From Parelaphostrongylus tenuis (taxonomy: Eukaryota > Nematoda > Chromadorea > Rhabditida > Metastrongylidae): 64,000 nt of DNA. Both the position numbers and the translations under genes were made by a program. The stretch spans positions 124,001-188,000 of the forward strand of contig JAHQIW010000287.1 in the NCBI GenBank assembly GCA_019055375.1, read 5' to 3'. Each line of letters starts with the position of its first letter. Position 1 is the first letter of the stretch. The notes below the pieces were generated by a model that was given only the letters and a program-made list of their open reading frames with translations, was not told the origin of the DNA and made no database searches. Below, piece by piece: positions 11,819 through 22,690 of this stretch.

Positions 11819-11873
11819 GCCGCCCGCCAGCCAAAAATGGCGCCGCCCGCCAGCCAAAAATGGCGCCGTCCGC
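11819..11873. repeat. GC-rich 23-bp tandem repeat
   Basis: Two and a third copies of a 23 nt unit starting GCCGCCCGCCAGCC and ending AATGGC. It lies in an isolated GC-rich patch (11790-11880) surrounded by AT-rich DNA. The unit length is not a multiple of three, which argues against the 73-codon open frame across it (11788-12009) being a normal coding exon. Confidence 0.7.
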
Positions 11874-12052
11874 AAAGGGATATCCTCCACGAAAGATAAC
11901 ATCAACAAGTAGCAGCCTTCCAAAATTTTTCTCACATGCGGATCCAACATCTCACAGCAACCTAGAAAATAGACAAAATTGTACGCGGCACAATTACATT
12001 AAACAATAGGCAATGGCTAGCATAGCTCGTATCTAGTGTGAAATCATTTCAG

Positions 12053-12139
12053 TTTGTGAACATGATGCAACAGCCAATCCAGCGCATTGTCGAAGTACCA
12101 GTCTTCGATCGTGAGAAAACGATAGTTCTTCAGACCTAG
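12053..12139 (+). CDS. Candidate terminal exon, unknown protein
   Basis: A GAAATCATTTCAG acceptor is followed by a phase-0 frame reading FVNMMQQPIQRIVEVPVFDR, then EKTIVLQT and TAG at 12137-12139. An AATAAA lies 7 bases after the stop, which fits a real 3' end, and the codon composition looks coding. A CGATC|GTGAGA site inside could alternatively act as a donor. The product is not recognised. Confidence 0.4.
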   Translation, partial: FVNMMQQPIQRIVEVPVFDREKTIVLQT

Positions 12140-12145
12140 ACTATA

Positions 12146-12151
12146 AATAAA
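12146..12151 (+). promoter_or_regulatory. Candidate poly-A signal AATAAA
   Basis: It lies directly downstream of the stop codon of the 12053-12139 exon candidate. AATAAA is common in AT-rich DNA, so its value depends on that exon. Confidence 0.3.
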
Positions 12152-12154
12152 ACT

Positions 12155-14820
12155 TGAATTGCTGAAAAATGATAAAAGGTTAGCCTGCTGTACTTACTAG
12201 TTCTCCTAATACGATTAACCTTTCTTGCCCAGAAATCTTCTGTAATCTATAAGTTTTATCTTCCTCGTGTGCATCATTATATAAATTTTTAGAAATGAAC
12301 GAATCCCTGTTATAAAAACTTGATTATGGCAAGAATTATCGATGATCTGGTATCGCATACGTTGTACAAAAACATCTTTTGACATACAGTTCATTGTTTC
12401 CCAATTTCCAATCACTATTATGACTCTTGAGTGTTGTTCATAAAAAAATACATCAGAACTGATCGATTTATATCATGATTTTCTCTATAAAACTTATTAA
12501 GATCAGCAGAACGACAACAACACTGTGATTTCGTAGTGAAAGACAGCTTTTCTTTTCAAACATAAACTTTATATTTGCACTAAAAGCATACGAGTGTGTA
12601 GAGGAAATCTTAAGCTATCGAACTGTCACTAGAAACCCTAGACTTTTATCCAGAATGATGATAGAACCCTAATCAAATGCTAAAAATCGGCGATTTGCAC
12701 TGCATATGGCTATTTCAACTGGTGATCCCGAAAGAGTCGTGTACCTTTGTCAAGTGATGTTGAGAGCCGCTTTCAATGATTCTTCAATCATTAAGGTCCA
12801 CCTCATTTCCACAGAGCATTGACTTGTTTCTGCAATTATACAATATGTCATTTTGCTTATGTATACAACCAGCATAATTCTCTCATTATCTATCGAATTA
12901 GCAAGATTGTAATATAATTCAAGCTGAAAATGTTATTCTTATCCTATTTCTTTCATTTTTTTTTCTGCTTTTTTACTCTACTTTCTCACTTCATATTGCT
13001 GCCCCCAAAGCATTCGGCCCACAAACGATCTATTCTGTAATTCACGGAAAAAGCTATGCAGCCATCAAAGTGAAATCTAGCACAAGAAACAATGCTTGAG
13101 ATGATGGAAAATGGAACACCTCTAGTGAATTAAGCGGCGAAAGCACTAAAAAAATTTTGCATTCGTTCATTTGACTCCATTTCTTCAATTATCTCCGTTA
13201 ACACGTAGAACAAAAGAAAAAGCTTTCATTCAGTTTTGTTGGATTATTTTCCGAAGGGAAGCAGTTTGGTTATCGTTTTATAGTTCAAATTCATCCTGGC
13301 ATTATTTCACGCTGCACTGGTAACTAGTGTCGGATTAACGAGCTCGTGCTCTTAAAATTTAACAGTGCTCCATATCAGCCGTAGCAGCCGGTAGGAGGAA
13401 AACTTTGATTTCTACCACTGACGTAGATTTTTGCGGTCTAAACAGTCATCAAGTCTTTTTTGTCAGAAATCGTCCATTTTTTACACTCTCAGAATTTCCA
13501 AATCGATCGTATTCTTTCATTTTCTACATTTTTTCACCAGCAACTGGTTTTTTGATGAAGAAGACATTTTCTACTTACTGACTCTCCTTGTTTTCACTTT
13601 TCTAGAATATTTCCATTCCTTCTGTGTAGTTTTTAAATACGTTTTTCGTTTTTCAATCTCTCCTTTCTCCTAGTTGATGCAAATTGGTGTTTGTTCTTCT
13701 TTCAAAGTTCTGTGTTCCTTTTTTACTTAAGAACGACGTGGGAAAGAATAGGCTCTTTTATGTGACATTTACTCCTATCTTGATGAAATGAAAATTCACT
13801 TTTTTGGCTAGTGTAATTTGCGACCTTTTTGACTGAACTGAATCAAAAACTCTTTTGTTCATTTACCGAAACTATTCTGAATTCACTTTTTACTATTTGT
13901 GTTGGAAAATTTACTGGGAGAAACTCTACTCATGTACATTGAGTTTTATTTGTAAGATATTTATGATATCAAATTTTGTCCTGAATATATAATATGCTTT
14001 TTTCACGGTTAAATAACTTGAAGAAAATCATTGTCGTGAGCTAGAAATACATTCATGCGTTTATAATTCTTTTTTATTGAACCTAGTCATTGCCCTTGTG
14101 TTCAATATTAATGATTGTCTGAATACACCCAGAAAAATCTTTTATGTATTTTTGCTGCTGCAATCTCCTTTTTATGAGTTACTCTGATCTAATATGTTTT
14201 AAAGCTATATGACACAGCTCCAGCACTGGTTTTCAGAAGCTCACTTAAACTCAAAGCTGTGCTTTTCCTGAGAAGCAGGAGCTCTGTAGAGATTTACCTT
14301 CTTTATCCGATGCTCAAGTTCCACTCTTTGAATTTTCTAAATATGAGTTTATATGTTAGACCCAAAGTTGTTGGACTTCGAGGAAGCAAAACAATTATGT
14401 CGGGGATGTAGCTTTTGAGATTCGAGTTGTGCTTTTATCCCACTACTCGCGTTGTTGTATTTCATGATAGATACTATCCACAGCTTTTGCTGGTGTTCAA
14501 TCCACTAACCAAATTACTACTTATCGATGTAATAGTCAATGTTTAAGCGTAGAATTGCATCTGGTGTAACTAATATCGCTAAGTATGTGAAGCGGATTTT
14601 ACAGGCACACTCCCTATCAGAGTAAATTCTGCGCAAACTAATCTTCGTGAATAAATGGAAGGCGTTTAACAAAGAAGAAGACAAAGGTTTGAAAAATTTG
14701 TTCCTCACGCAAATTAAAACTTGAAATTCCTTCCGAGAACGACTTTCTGTCAACCTCGACACTGATCAATGACTATAAAATTTTTATTAAGTTATGAAGA
14801 GCATTTACCCAAGTATACCT
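12155..14820. other. No gene recognised
   Basis: AT-rich, with T-rich low-complexity stretches (12950-12990, 13430-13680). The 80-codon frame at 13431-13673 is Phe/Leu/Ser-rich and typical of T-rich noise. The opposed frame at 14517-14762 has no recognised motif. Confidence 0.5.
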
Positions 14821-14825
14821 TCATG

Positions 14826-15120
14826 TAGAGCGCATGTGGTGCAGTGGTTAGAGGTTCACTGCATCGCACACGAGGTCAATGGTTCGATCTCGCGCTTATA
14901 GCCTATTGGCCATCAATCCCTCCGGGGTCGGTAAATTGATACCAGACTGGTCTCGGACTTGTCTGGGTGGTTAAGACAGCACTGACTCGGTTCAGCGGGA
15001 GGCCACCGCGAGTCATTGTAGGGGCCAGATATGCATTTAATCACCTCAAACGAAGGTAGTAATTGAGGACGAATGTAAGGCAAATCCCTCAGGGATATTA
15101 CTCTTTATCCTTTATATCTC
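14826..15120 (+). repeat. tRNA-headed SINE, family A
   Basis: Near full length: GAGCGCATGTGGTGCAGTGG (A box), AATGGTTCGATCTCGCGCT (B box), ATCCCTCCGGGGTCGGTAAA, then GTCTGGGTGGTTAAGACAGC, GCGAGTCATTGTAGGG, ATTTAATCACCTCAAACGAA and a tail ending TTTATCCTTTATATCTCC. RNA polymerase III would initiate from the internal boxes. Mobilisation would need a LINE in trans. Confidence 0.85.
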
Positions 15121-15540
15121 CATAACATTCCCCTCCATAATCTGAAGACGGCTAAATCCGTTGAAATATCATTCATATAAAATCAGTTGGACACTTCATG
15201 TACGTTTATTTAACCCCTTGAGTCCCACTTTGATTGTTCACGCGGCAGGCGGCGGATCATGTGACGAGCGCGGCACACTCAGCGCGTCATTAGGTTGGAA
15301 AGAATGTTGTGGAGCACTTGTAAAAAATCAATAATTTATGAATTGATCCAAACAAACACAACTATAACTATTCTTCAAAAAAAGGCCGTCGTTTTCTACG
15401 ACTTTCTGCCATCGGTCCACCAAGTTTCGGATCTGATCGAAGTATCATTTCTCCGACTCCACATCCAAGAACTCTTGACATGCCTGACATTTATTTTCTA
15501 AGCCATTTTTGTGGCCCGTTATGAGCAACTTATAGAGCCC
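15121..15540. other. No gene recognised
   Basis: A GC-rich patch at 15236-15300 contains a CGCGGCAGGCGGCGG block. The 68-codon frame at 15295-15501 is unsupported. Confidence 0.4.
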
Positions 15541-15689
15541 ACTACCAGTATGCGGCCTTGGCAACCTCGTCAATTGGGCAGTGTCCCTCGTCTATAAGTG
15601 CATTAGGCTTCATAAGCTGCCCATAATAGACCTTAAGAAGGGCTTGAAAAATATTCACCAGATATATTGAGATTTGAGCGTTGTCTTGA

Positions 15690-15970
15690 GAAAACTCCCA
15701 AAACGAGCGGTAAGATATCTCATAAATACCAACTCTTGATATACTTCTTGAACTTCCTCGAGCGATAGAAATCGGCAACTCTGAACGAGGCTTGTTTTCG
15801 AAGGTGAAGATCTCCGCAATTAAAGCGTTAAAATCAGCGTCCAGCAGCAGATTTGCTTGTTGTGCCTTCCCCTACAACTTCGAAGATTTTACTGACTGCA
15901 GCTTGTTGAGAAAGACTCTTATCCAATAATGACGCAATAAAACACGAACTTCGATTGTATCGTTGAACAT
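15690..15970 (-). pseudogene. mariner transposase N-terminal relic
   Basis: The minus strand starts ATG and encodes FNDTIEVRVLLRHYW. Across frameshifts it then gives EVVGEGT-like, NCGDLHL, ENKPRSE and EEVQ-like pieces, the conserved order of the first helix-turn-helix and linker of mariner transposases. The second helix-turn-helix and DD34D catalytic domain are not recognisable. The 78-codon frame at 15542-15778 is the decayed continuation. Confidence 0.6.
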
Positions 15971-15994
15971 GGCGGAGGCCTGTAACAAAGTGAA

Positions 15995-17660
15995 AACGAA
16001 AGACAAAAAAATATTTCGGTCTTTAGCGGGAAAATCCCACAATATACATGGGAGTTATCTCTTGTTTATTTGAGTGCCCCACAATCTCTTCAACGTGACA
16101 CGGTGACATTATAATAGTTTTCCAGATTATCTAGATTTTTATCACCAATAAAAGTGGTTTAGTCGTCAGTAAATAAGTAAATATGACAGAAGGAGACTTC
16201 AATGACGCTATTTTTGACTAAAGCATGTCAAACCAGTTACACACTGAATTTTCCGTCATAAATAATATTGCACACTGCAATACGATGCCATTCTTCAGGA
16301 GTTGAGACTTTCATAAAATTGTGAAAGAGGCTTTTTCCTATCGTATCATGGCCGAGAACTTCTCATATTATCCATTTATATTCTGATATGAACACTATTC
16401 ATTCCTGTGATCTTTGTGCTACGCGCATTTAATTTTACGTGCTCTACTTATTTTTCTTTACATCTTTCCAACCAAACCAAACTCAGTTATCAAATCAGCG
16501 TTTCTCAAGCTATCGAATGATTATTAACTAATAGCCTACCGAGAAAGTTCTTTTTCGGGAAAATGCCAAGGAATATGAGTACATACCTTATGATGCGTTT
16601 ATATTGTACACAAATGGCAATAAAAAGTGGAGATTTTAGGGGAACTGGGTGTTTTTTTTTTCTTACTAAAAATTCGTTTACGTGAGTTCATGCAATAGCG
16701 ATCTTTTTTCCACAGCGATAAAGTCTGCTTAGCCTTAAAATTTCATTACATAATATCGAAAATCCACTGCAAAGTTGAAACAACTCACTCCGAAAGCAAA
16801 ATGTGATTGTTTTTGTAATTAAAACATAGTGTGAAGATCATTTCACGAACTAAGCTAGCTACCTAGTTCGGCATTTCTCATGAAAAAAAGAAGCATATGT
16901 TGTATAACAGTTGGAAATATGTTCCTTCAAACATAGAGGGTTCTTTCGATATGTAGGCGTTCATTTAGAAGAATTATTGAAGGAGCCTTTTCTGCGATAT
17001 TCTATCATTTAGTAATGATTACGCCTTCTCAACAATTCTTTCACGGGCGATATCCGTTGAGAACGATGGCAGATATACGTGCCACTTGGGACCCAAGGGT
17101 TGAGGGGATTTCATGCCTTCCTATTTGACGAGACATTCTGGTTAATGTCGACATCAATAGGAAGCCATTTCCGGAAAAATTCATACGTCCTAAGTGGATG
17201 TTATTACGTGAATTCAGAACTTGTCCGTTACGTCGATAATGCTAAGAGCCTGCAATTGAGTAAATTGATAGTATCATAATGCTGAGGCACAGGCCCTGAT
17301 AGTTCTATCACAATTTTTTAGATCATTTATTTAGAAAGTATGCCATTCTTAGTTATGCCCTAAATCTCATTCCCTAAGAAGGACAAATATTTCTACTCTA
17401 ATAATGGAGCGGATGCGTTTTTGAGCTTCCCCTAATCGCTCAACATTTTCTCATAAGTGACGCCTCAGATCCTACAACAAGCGGTACTTAGAAGGTGTAA
17501 TGGAGCGTACGGTAATTGGAGTACGGTCGTTCAAGTCAACATCTCCAGTTTATTCAATAATGACACGTGAAGCCGAGCGTCATGAAAGCGAGTGATTGAG
17601 TTGTTCTGATTACTTACGCCCCACAGCAACAGCGAAATTTTGAAATTACTCTGTTTTTTT
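15995..17660. other. No gene recognised
   Basis: AT-rich. The segment 16880-16950 (GTTGTATAACAGTTGGAAAT) matches 54510-54545, so part of it is dispersed repeat. The 66-codon frame at 17079-17279 is unassigned. Confidence 0.45.
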
Positions 17661-17663
17661 TAG

Positions 17664-17740
17664 CCGCTTGGATCGGCTTGCAAGCGTGTTGAAAAGATTT
17701 TAACAGAGCTGATAACACAACATGGAAAAGCCCAATTCCA
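17664..17740 (+). CDS. Candidate host exon, unknown protein
   Basis: A CTGTTTTTTTTAG acceptor and a TTCCA|GTGAGA donor enclose 77 nt open in only one frame (in phase 0, out phase 2), reading PLGSACKRVEKILTELITQH then GKAQF, an amphipathic helix. The product is not recognised. An exon candidate on the other strand lies only 92 bp away (17832-17889), and both being real would be unusual. Confidence 0.38.
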
Positions 17741-17831
17741 GTGAGAAAGGAGGTTTTTTGGATAACGATCGCCAAGCTAAAGTGATAGAATACAAGTGAC
17801 CGCACTTTTTAGAAACAGATAAAGAACTCAC

Positions 17832-17889
17832 CTTTTTTCAAAATGATTACGATTAAGCTCTCTAGTTTAGTGAATCTAAGCGCAGCCTT
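17832..17889 (-). CDS. Candidate host exon (minus-strand gene)
   Basis: The minus-strand acceptor GTATAGTGCCTAG and donor AAAAAAG|GTGAGT enclose an open 58 nt frame reading KAALRFTKLESLIVIILKK (in phase 0, out phase 1). It is in phase with the candidates at 18939-19034 and 22290-22559. The length alone gives little statistical weight. Confidence 0.28.
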
Positions 17890-17989
17890 CTAGGCACTAT
17901 ACAGTGTCGAACCTAATTAAATAATCGCATACATCTTTTTCTCAACGAAAATAGTGGTCAATGAAGCCATCAAAAATTCCCGTATATGC

Positions 17990-18215
17990 CAGGGTGCGAT
18001 GGAGCTGGTAGTGCAAAGATTAGAGGTGTTTTGCGACACACACTGGTTTGGTCGTTCGCGCCACCTTGCGCCTTGGGCCTACTAAGTATTCCTTTCTCAG
18101 GAATAGGTAATAAATTAGCGTCACACGTCTTTAAAAAGATAGGAAGCATCGATTTTATATCGCATGGGAAATCTTATGCCATTGCCAAGGACAGATATGA
18201 AAAAAAATTGTATTA
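17990..18215 (+). repeat. tRNA-headed SINE, family A, very decayed
   Basis: GATTAGAGGTGTTTTGCGAC resembles the A-box region, CGCGCCACCTTGCGCC the B-box region, and the sequence ends in SINE-tail-like AAAAATTGTATTATTCTTG. Weak match. Confidence 0.3.
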
Positions 18216-18938
18216 TTCTTGATAATCTAGTGCATTACGTATTTTCTGAGAATGATAACAGCGAGATTCTTTATGCCTTAAACGAAATGCTACTTAGAGT
18301 ACATCAACTACAGTGATAATAACTACGTTATCGCGACATTTTTAGGGAATTTTGGGGTAAATCATTTAATTTTCAAATCCGACTAGCGTAATAGCGTCTC
18401 TTTCCTAATTGACTTGTCTTTCACTCTCAGAACATCTGGATAAAACATCTAACATCCACGCATGAGATCACCATATCGAAGCCTTGCATCCGGTCAGCTT
18501 GAAGCATTCAAATGACAATTCGTTTAAGCTACGGTGCAATTCCGATAACATTGTCATCCATGAATATTGAGAAAGCAACTTATCAGCAAGCGATATTTGC
18601 CGAATATAGCAACCACATGCCTTTGATTTATAGCTCAGTTGAATAACTCCCAGTATACACCTAAATCTGCTTGGCTTGAATCGTTTACACGAACATACGA
18701 GGCCCCAACTCATCTTTTATTTCATTCTACTCTGGTCGTCGTTGTGTTTGATAGTACTTCACTCCAGTTACGGTGACGTATGTCATCATCATTTCATAGT
18801 CTATGAGCATCGGTATTTTCGATCATAGTTGGCATTGAAAATCACATACATCTTATGCATGATAGTCCTAGAGTGTTTACATTTTCTTGGGCTCGCTCTA
18901 GTTATTGTGTTGTCTGTGTTATTGTCCACTCATCTTAC

Positions 18939-19034
18939 CAGTTGAGCGCCCCATTCATATTTTGCTTCCCAAGTATATTTTATCGCGTTTTGAAGATGAG
19001 AGTTAGGTGCCATTTCCAAAAGCAAAGAACTGAA
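18939..19034 (-). CDS. Candidate host exon (minus-strand gene)
   Basis: On the minus strand a CTTAGTCCACAG acceptor and a CAACTG|GTAAGA donor bound 96 nt, open in phase 0/0: FSSLLLEMAPNSHLQNAIKY then TWEAKYEWGAQL. The donor is close to consensus and the peptide is protein-like. It keeps phase with the exon candidates on either side. The product is not recognised. Confidence 0.4.
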
Positions 19035-19084
19035 CTGTGGACTAAGTTTCATGAATTGAGGGCTTTTATATTTCGCCTTCTTTT

Positions 19085-19345
19085 AGCACTCTAGCATTTT
19101 AGTTGATCCGTCATCACAGTGTTTTTTTCATTGTGAGGATCTCAGTACTTCACCATCCAGTTCGCTTTTTCGTCTTCTTTTTGAGCAGCGTAGAATATTG
19201 GTTGAGCGAGCTTCTTTGGAATCTCGAGGATAGCTTTGTTGTTGCGTTCGATAGGACGTTGTTGTTGAGCCAGAGAGAAGTGGCGAGTGGAGCTCGGCTC
19301 CACGCGCGTCGTGACCAATATCACAACCACTCGGCCAAGGCCCCC
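19085..19345 (-). repeat. Dispersed repeat with tRNA-Leu/Ser-like head (family F)
   Basis: It shares with 49562-49745 the blocks AGCACT(TT/CTAGCA)TTT..TTGATCCGTCATCA, GATC(T/C)CAGTACTTC and GAGCTCGGCTCCACGCGCG. On the minus strand the end reads GGCCGAGTGGTTGTGA, like the A box of tRNA-Leu or tRNA-Ser. The B box is degenerate. Confidence 0.55.
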
Positions 19346-19621
19346 TTATTTCCCGTTCACTATTCAGAAATCCCTGTCTAAATCCATTCCATGTAATGTA
19401 CCAAATTTCCGATGTAAATGAAATGCTAGCCCAAATCTCAACTGTATATGGAGCCGGTTAGGGAGCCGAGACAAAGAAGGGCCTACAAAGTTAAAGATCC
19501 GTTATTTCAATGTGGCTTCATTGAGACAGCAGATCTGGTTCATGCTGCTTTTCTTCGTAGACAAAATTGTTCCTCCATAAGACTCCTATAACAAGTGGTT
19601 CATTATCGTCTGACTGGGTTG

Positions 19622-19760
19622 AGTGTCGATAGCCTAGTGGTTAACACGCGCCCATAGAAAGAATGAAATGCGGTTTTGAATCCCGTCCGACATCCAAAGT
19701 TTGCATATCACTCAACATTATTGGATAGATACTCGTAACATAATATATCCGTTAAAAGCG
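19622..19760 (+). repeat. tRNA-headed SINE, family B
   Basis: GATAGCCTAGTGGTTAACAC (A box) and GCGGTTTTGAATCCCGTCC (B-box region) are at tRNA spacing. The family body TTTGCATATCACTCAACATT follows, then GTTAAAAGCGGTTAA. Confidence 0.65.
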
Positions 19761-20353
19761 GTTAATTGAGACGAATGCTAGTTAACTGGATTATTATCAA
19801 AATAGATGAGTAGGATAAATATAATAGACAGCAACTGAAGGCGAAAATATTGTTTAAAGATTTAGTGCTTATATATTATTAATAGAAGCGAGTCTATGAA
19901 GATGTTCAACACAATGAATTTGCAGCCATCGCTTGAATAAATAACTCCGGAATTACTTTGTCAGAAAGTCGGAAGTAAGGTTAAGAGCATTCCATCACAG
20001 CATGCATTCTGATTAGTAGTTTAACAGATGTTATTTATTAGAGCACAGCAGTGTTGTTAGGCAATGCTCCGGAGACCAACTTTTGACATTTCAGAAATTA
20101 CGTGCTGAATTATAACAGACGATTCGGTCTATTATTATAATCAAAACATCTTTTTTTTCGCAGGCTCAGCTATGAGTGGTCTTGTCTTTGAAATCGCATC
20201 ATTACTGAAAGAAACGTAGTTTCAAAGCATCAAACTTTTTCTCAATTGATAATTAGCTGACCACCACTTCGTCGTAGAAATATGTAAGTGCCTTATCACT
20301 GCTATTCATGAGCTTTTTTCTATCCAACCAGTTAAACAGCGGCTAAATATAAA

Positions 20354-20686
20354 ATGTCTGCGATCCCCCTACTTCTTTATGGGAACAGCTCTTGGCAACA
20401 GCCTATTTCTAGCGTCGCACTTTTAGGAATGTCTTATGTGATTAGGGTATATATGAGGAAAGTTATAATTAGAGATGTCCAGGAATGCACGAGTAGTTTT
20501 TGGTTTTATTCGCACCTCGTGCCGTCGGTCTTTTATCCGTGGGGATCGAAAAGCCAGATCCAAACAGATGAAAAAACGGGCATGACAGATAGGCAAACCT
20601 TAATCAATGACTGTCATTTTTCTATTCTTTCTTTGGTTTACCAGACGAAATCGATCAGGTTTGACATTACAAAGCGGTCGCAGTAA
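20354..20686 (+). CDS. Candidate first exon or ORF, unknown protein
   Basis: ATG 20354 follows a pyrimidine-rich CTATCCAACCAG that could serve as a splice-leader acceptor. The frame runs 110 codons, with a consensus GTAAGT donor at its 3' end (CGCA|GTAAGT, 20686). No signal peptide, domain or family is recognised. Several methionines (MSAIPLLLYG, MSYVIRVYMR) allow alternative starts. Open frames of this length occur by chance here. Confidence 0.25.
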   Translation: MSAIPLLLYGNSSWQQPISSVALLGMSYVIRVYMRKVIIRDVQECTSSFWFYSHLVPSVFYPWGSKSQIQTDEKTGMTDRQTLINDCHFSILSLVYQTKSIRFDITKRSQ

Positions 20687-20699
20687 GTAAAATTGCTGA

Positions 20700-21085
20700 T
20701 TTCATAGTTGCTATTTTTCAAGTTAAATCTGTTCTGGTGGCAAATTGCTTCTTATCGAACTACATTTACGAAGACTTTTCGGAAAATCGTTATGGAGTTG
20801 TAATTGAAGGCTTTGGGAATGATTGGTTCAGATAACACACTCAACGTCACCAATATCTTTTGCATGACGTCGATCCAATGCAGGCTAGAAACACTGCTGA
20901 ACAGAGCTATATTATTACGGGTTACTCTCCAACCCACTGCTGACAAGGTACATTTATCTGACGCACAAGTAGCTGAGGCTGCTATAGTCAGCATGCATCT
21001 GAGCCGTCTCCATGATGCTCCAATTCGTCTCTCTATGAACTTTGGCAGCAGAGCAATGAACACAGGATATAATGACCAGAAGTAA
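20700..21085 (+). pseudogene. Possible decayed coding region
   Basis: Two frames look coding one after the other. The first reads NYIYEDFSENRYGVVIEGFG, then after a stop QYLLHDVDPMQARNTAEQ. From about 20950 the next frame reads VHLSDAQVAEAAIVSMHLSR and ends NTGYNDQK at TAA 21083-21085. A frameshifted remnant would explain this. The family is unknown. The opposite-strand 114-codon frame is less protein-like. A mariner derivative abuts its 3' end. Confidence 0.25.
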
Positions 21086-21622
21086 TTAAATTGCAAGTTT
21101 ACAGCATTATTTTAATTGCGCATTTTCTTGTGAACATTTTGGTATACAACTTGCCTAGACCTGCTCTAAGAAAGAGCTATCGTGGGAACAAATTCGCTTG
21201 CTACTTATGCATGAATGGCTTGTGGAGGAAAATGCTAGTGAAAGGGCGCGCAAGATAAATGAGGGAGCGAGGATCGGTCGCAAAAAGAAGGGCTACGGCG
21301 TGGTTTGCGAAGTTTAAAGGTAGAAAGAACAGTCTCAAGGATCAGTCGCACTCGGGCCGTCCACAGTGAACTCTCCTATTATTCTTGCACCCCGCTGCAC
21401 AGCATTTTCCCCTCCTCGCCATTCACGTACGAGTAGAAAGCAAATTTTTTCCCCACGACAGCTCCATCTTTAAGCAAGTACAGGCAACTCGTATATCAAA
21501 ATATTCGCAAAAAATGCGCAATTGAACGATACCGAAATCATGTATTTTTATTCACTTTTGACTAATGAATTTAGTGTTTGTTACTCTAGTGCCAAAACCT
21601 ATGGAACGACTTAATAAGTGAT
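21086..21622. mobile_element. mariner-derived fold-back element
   Basis: The left half carries a mariner transposase 5' region on the plus strand (LSWEQIRLLLMHEW, then ENASERARKINEG). The right half (about 21380-21560) is the inverted copy of the same 5' region (AGCTCCATCTTTAAGCAAGT, AAAATGCGCAATTGAACGAT). It ends ATGGAACGACTTA. The element is therefore a palindrome of one transposon end rather than a simple internal deletion. The copy at 28090-28648 has the same plan. Confidence 0.7.
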
Positions 21623-22289
21623 ACCAAAAGCATACGTGGATGAGGTTAATGTTTATAAAAATTTAATCGCTGTACTTGATATTTCACCAAAAAATTATTT
21701 TTTTGGCGAACTTTTCAAGTCAAGCAGCATGCGGCGAAAAACTAGACGTAATCCGAAGCGACTGCCTTGCTAAGATTTTCACGCTTTCGGCGAACAGTGA
21801 ACCTCAGAATTTTTGTTTGTAATCAAACTATAGATGCGCTGAAGGTCAACCCATTAAGTGCTCCTTGCTATCATAAGTTTTACGTTACAGATTGCTAATA
21901 ACACAAATCGAATTTCATTGGTCATCAGTGTTTGCTGCTGTCGGGTGCATGGCACGAAAAACTCATTTCATTAGCAAATTTTCAATCTAGCAACATTTTT
22001 GTTTAACGAAACATTATCGAGCTTTCTATGCTTCATTTTTGCGGCAGACTCTTTGACTAAAAGAACACTAGTAATCTCATGAGCGCCACTCTTCATTTAG
22101 ATGATGTCGTATAGCTTTTAATCCAAAAATCCGAAATAACGACGCATGAATGAAGCCAGTCGCACTTGAAGGAAATCTGTAATTTTGAACTTCCTATACT
22201 TGAAATAATACTCCTTTCCATGTACAACCAGCAGAAGCTATATATCCGTAATAGCTATTACACAGTAGCACTTTGAAGATAAACCTTAC

Positions 22290-22559
22290 ATTTTCTCGTT
22301 TCCATGTGACGTAGAAGCCTAGGGCATGTCGTAGGAATTCTTTACGCTGGCAACTCCTTTCCCCTGCACTATCTCTGAACGTTGCTGGCGACCGCTGACA
22401 TTGTAGTCGAGACCCGATCCGAATCGTATCGAGCTCTTCAATATAAACAAAAGTGTGGTTAGAAATGCTCTTCAATATGTAGAGATTGTCATGATTATAG
22501 TTTAGTTCTGCGCCCAAGTTCACCAAGTCTTTCATCTCCCCAGTGTCAGGATGTAAGTG
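22290..22559 (-). CDS. Candidate 90-codon host exon, unknown protein
   Basis: This is the best host exon candidate in the window. A minus-strand ACAACTCTAG acceptor (22560-22569) and a GAAAAT|GTAAGG donor bound exactly 270 nt, open throughout in phase 0/0, with higher GC than its surroundings. It reads HLHPDTGEMKDLVNLGAELN, later YIEELDTIRIGSRLQCQRSP, and ends LGFYVTWKREN. There are four cysteines and no hydrophobic segment. The family is not recognised. It is in phase with the minus-strand candidates at 18939-19034 and 17832-17889. A SINE-like tail abuts its 5' side. Confidence 0.5.
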
Positions 22560-22564
22560 CTAGA

Positions 22565-22690
22565 GTTGTCTTCGAGGACACTGTCCTGGTACATCGGCAG
22601 ACATCCGCAACCGCATGTCATTTGTATAGGCGAGATATGCATTTAATCATCAACTCGAAGCTCGAGTGGAGCGGAAAACATGGTATTCTA
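22565..22690 (+). repeat. SINE family A tail fragment
   Basis: GTCATTTGTATAGGCGAGAT, ATGCATTTAATCATCAACTC and TTTATCC match the 3' half of family A. The tRNA-like head is missing. Confidence 0.5.

Noticed and set aside
13431..13673. 80-codon plus-strand ORF with a membrane-like segment
   Set aside because: Phe/Leu/Ser bias follows directly from a T-rich tract, and the flanking splice sites are poor.
14244..14417. Long open stretch after a TTTTCAG near 14243
   Set aside because: Open in one frame for 58 codons but without a good donor, and with no protein-like or conserved feature.
16300..16345. CTGAAGA on the minus strand near 16297, considered as a hammerhead core
   Set aside because: No GAAA, no helix I partner and no cleavage-site segment. 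CUGANGA heptamers occur by chance.
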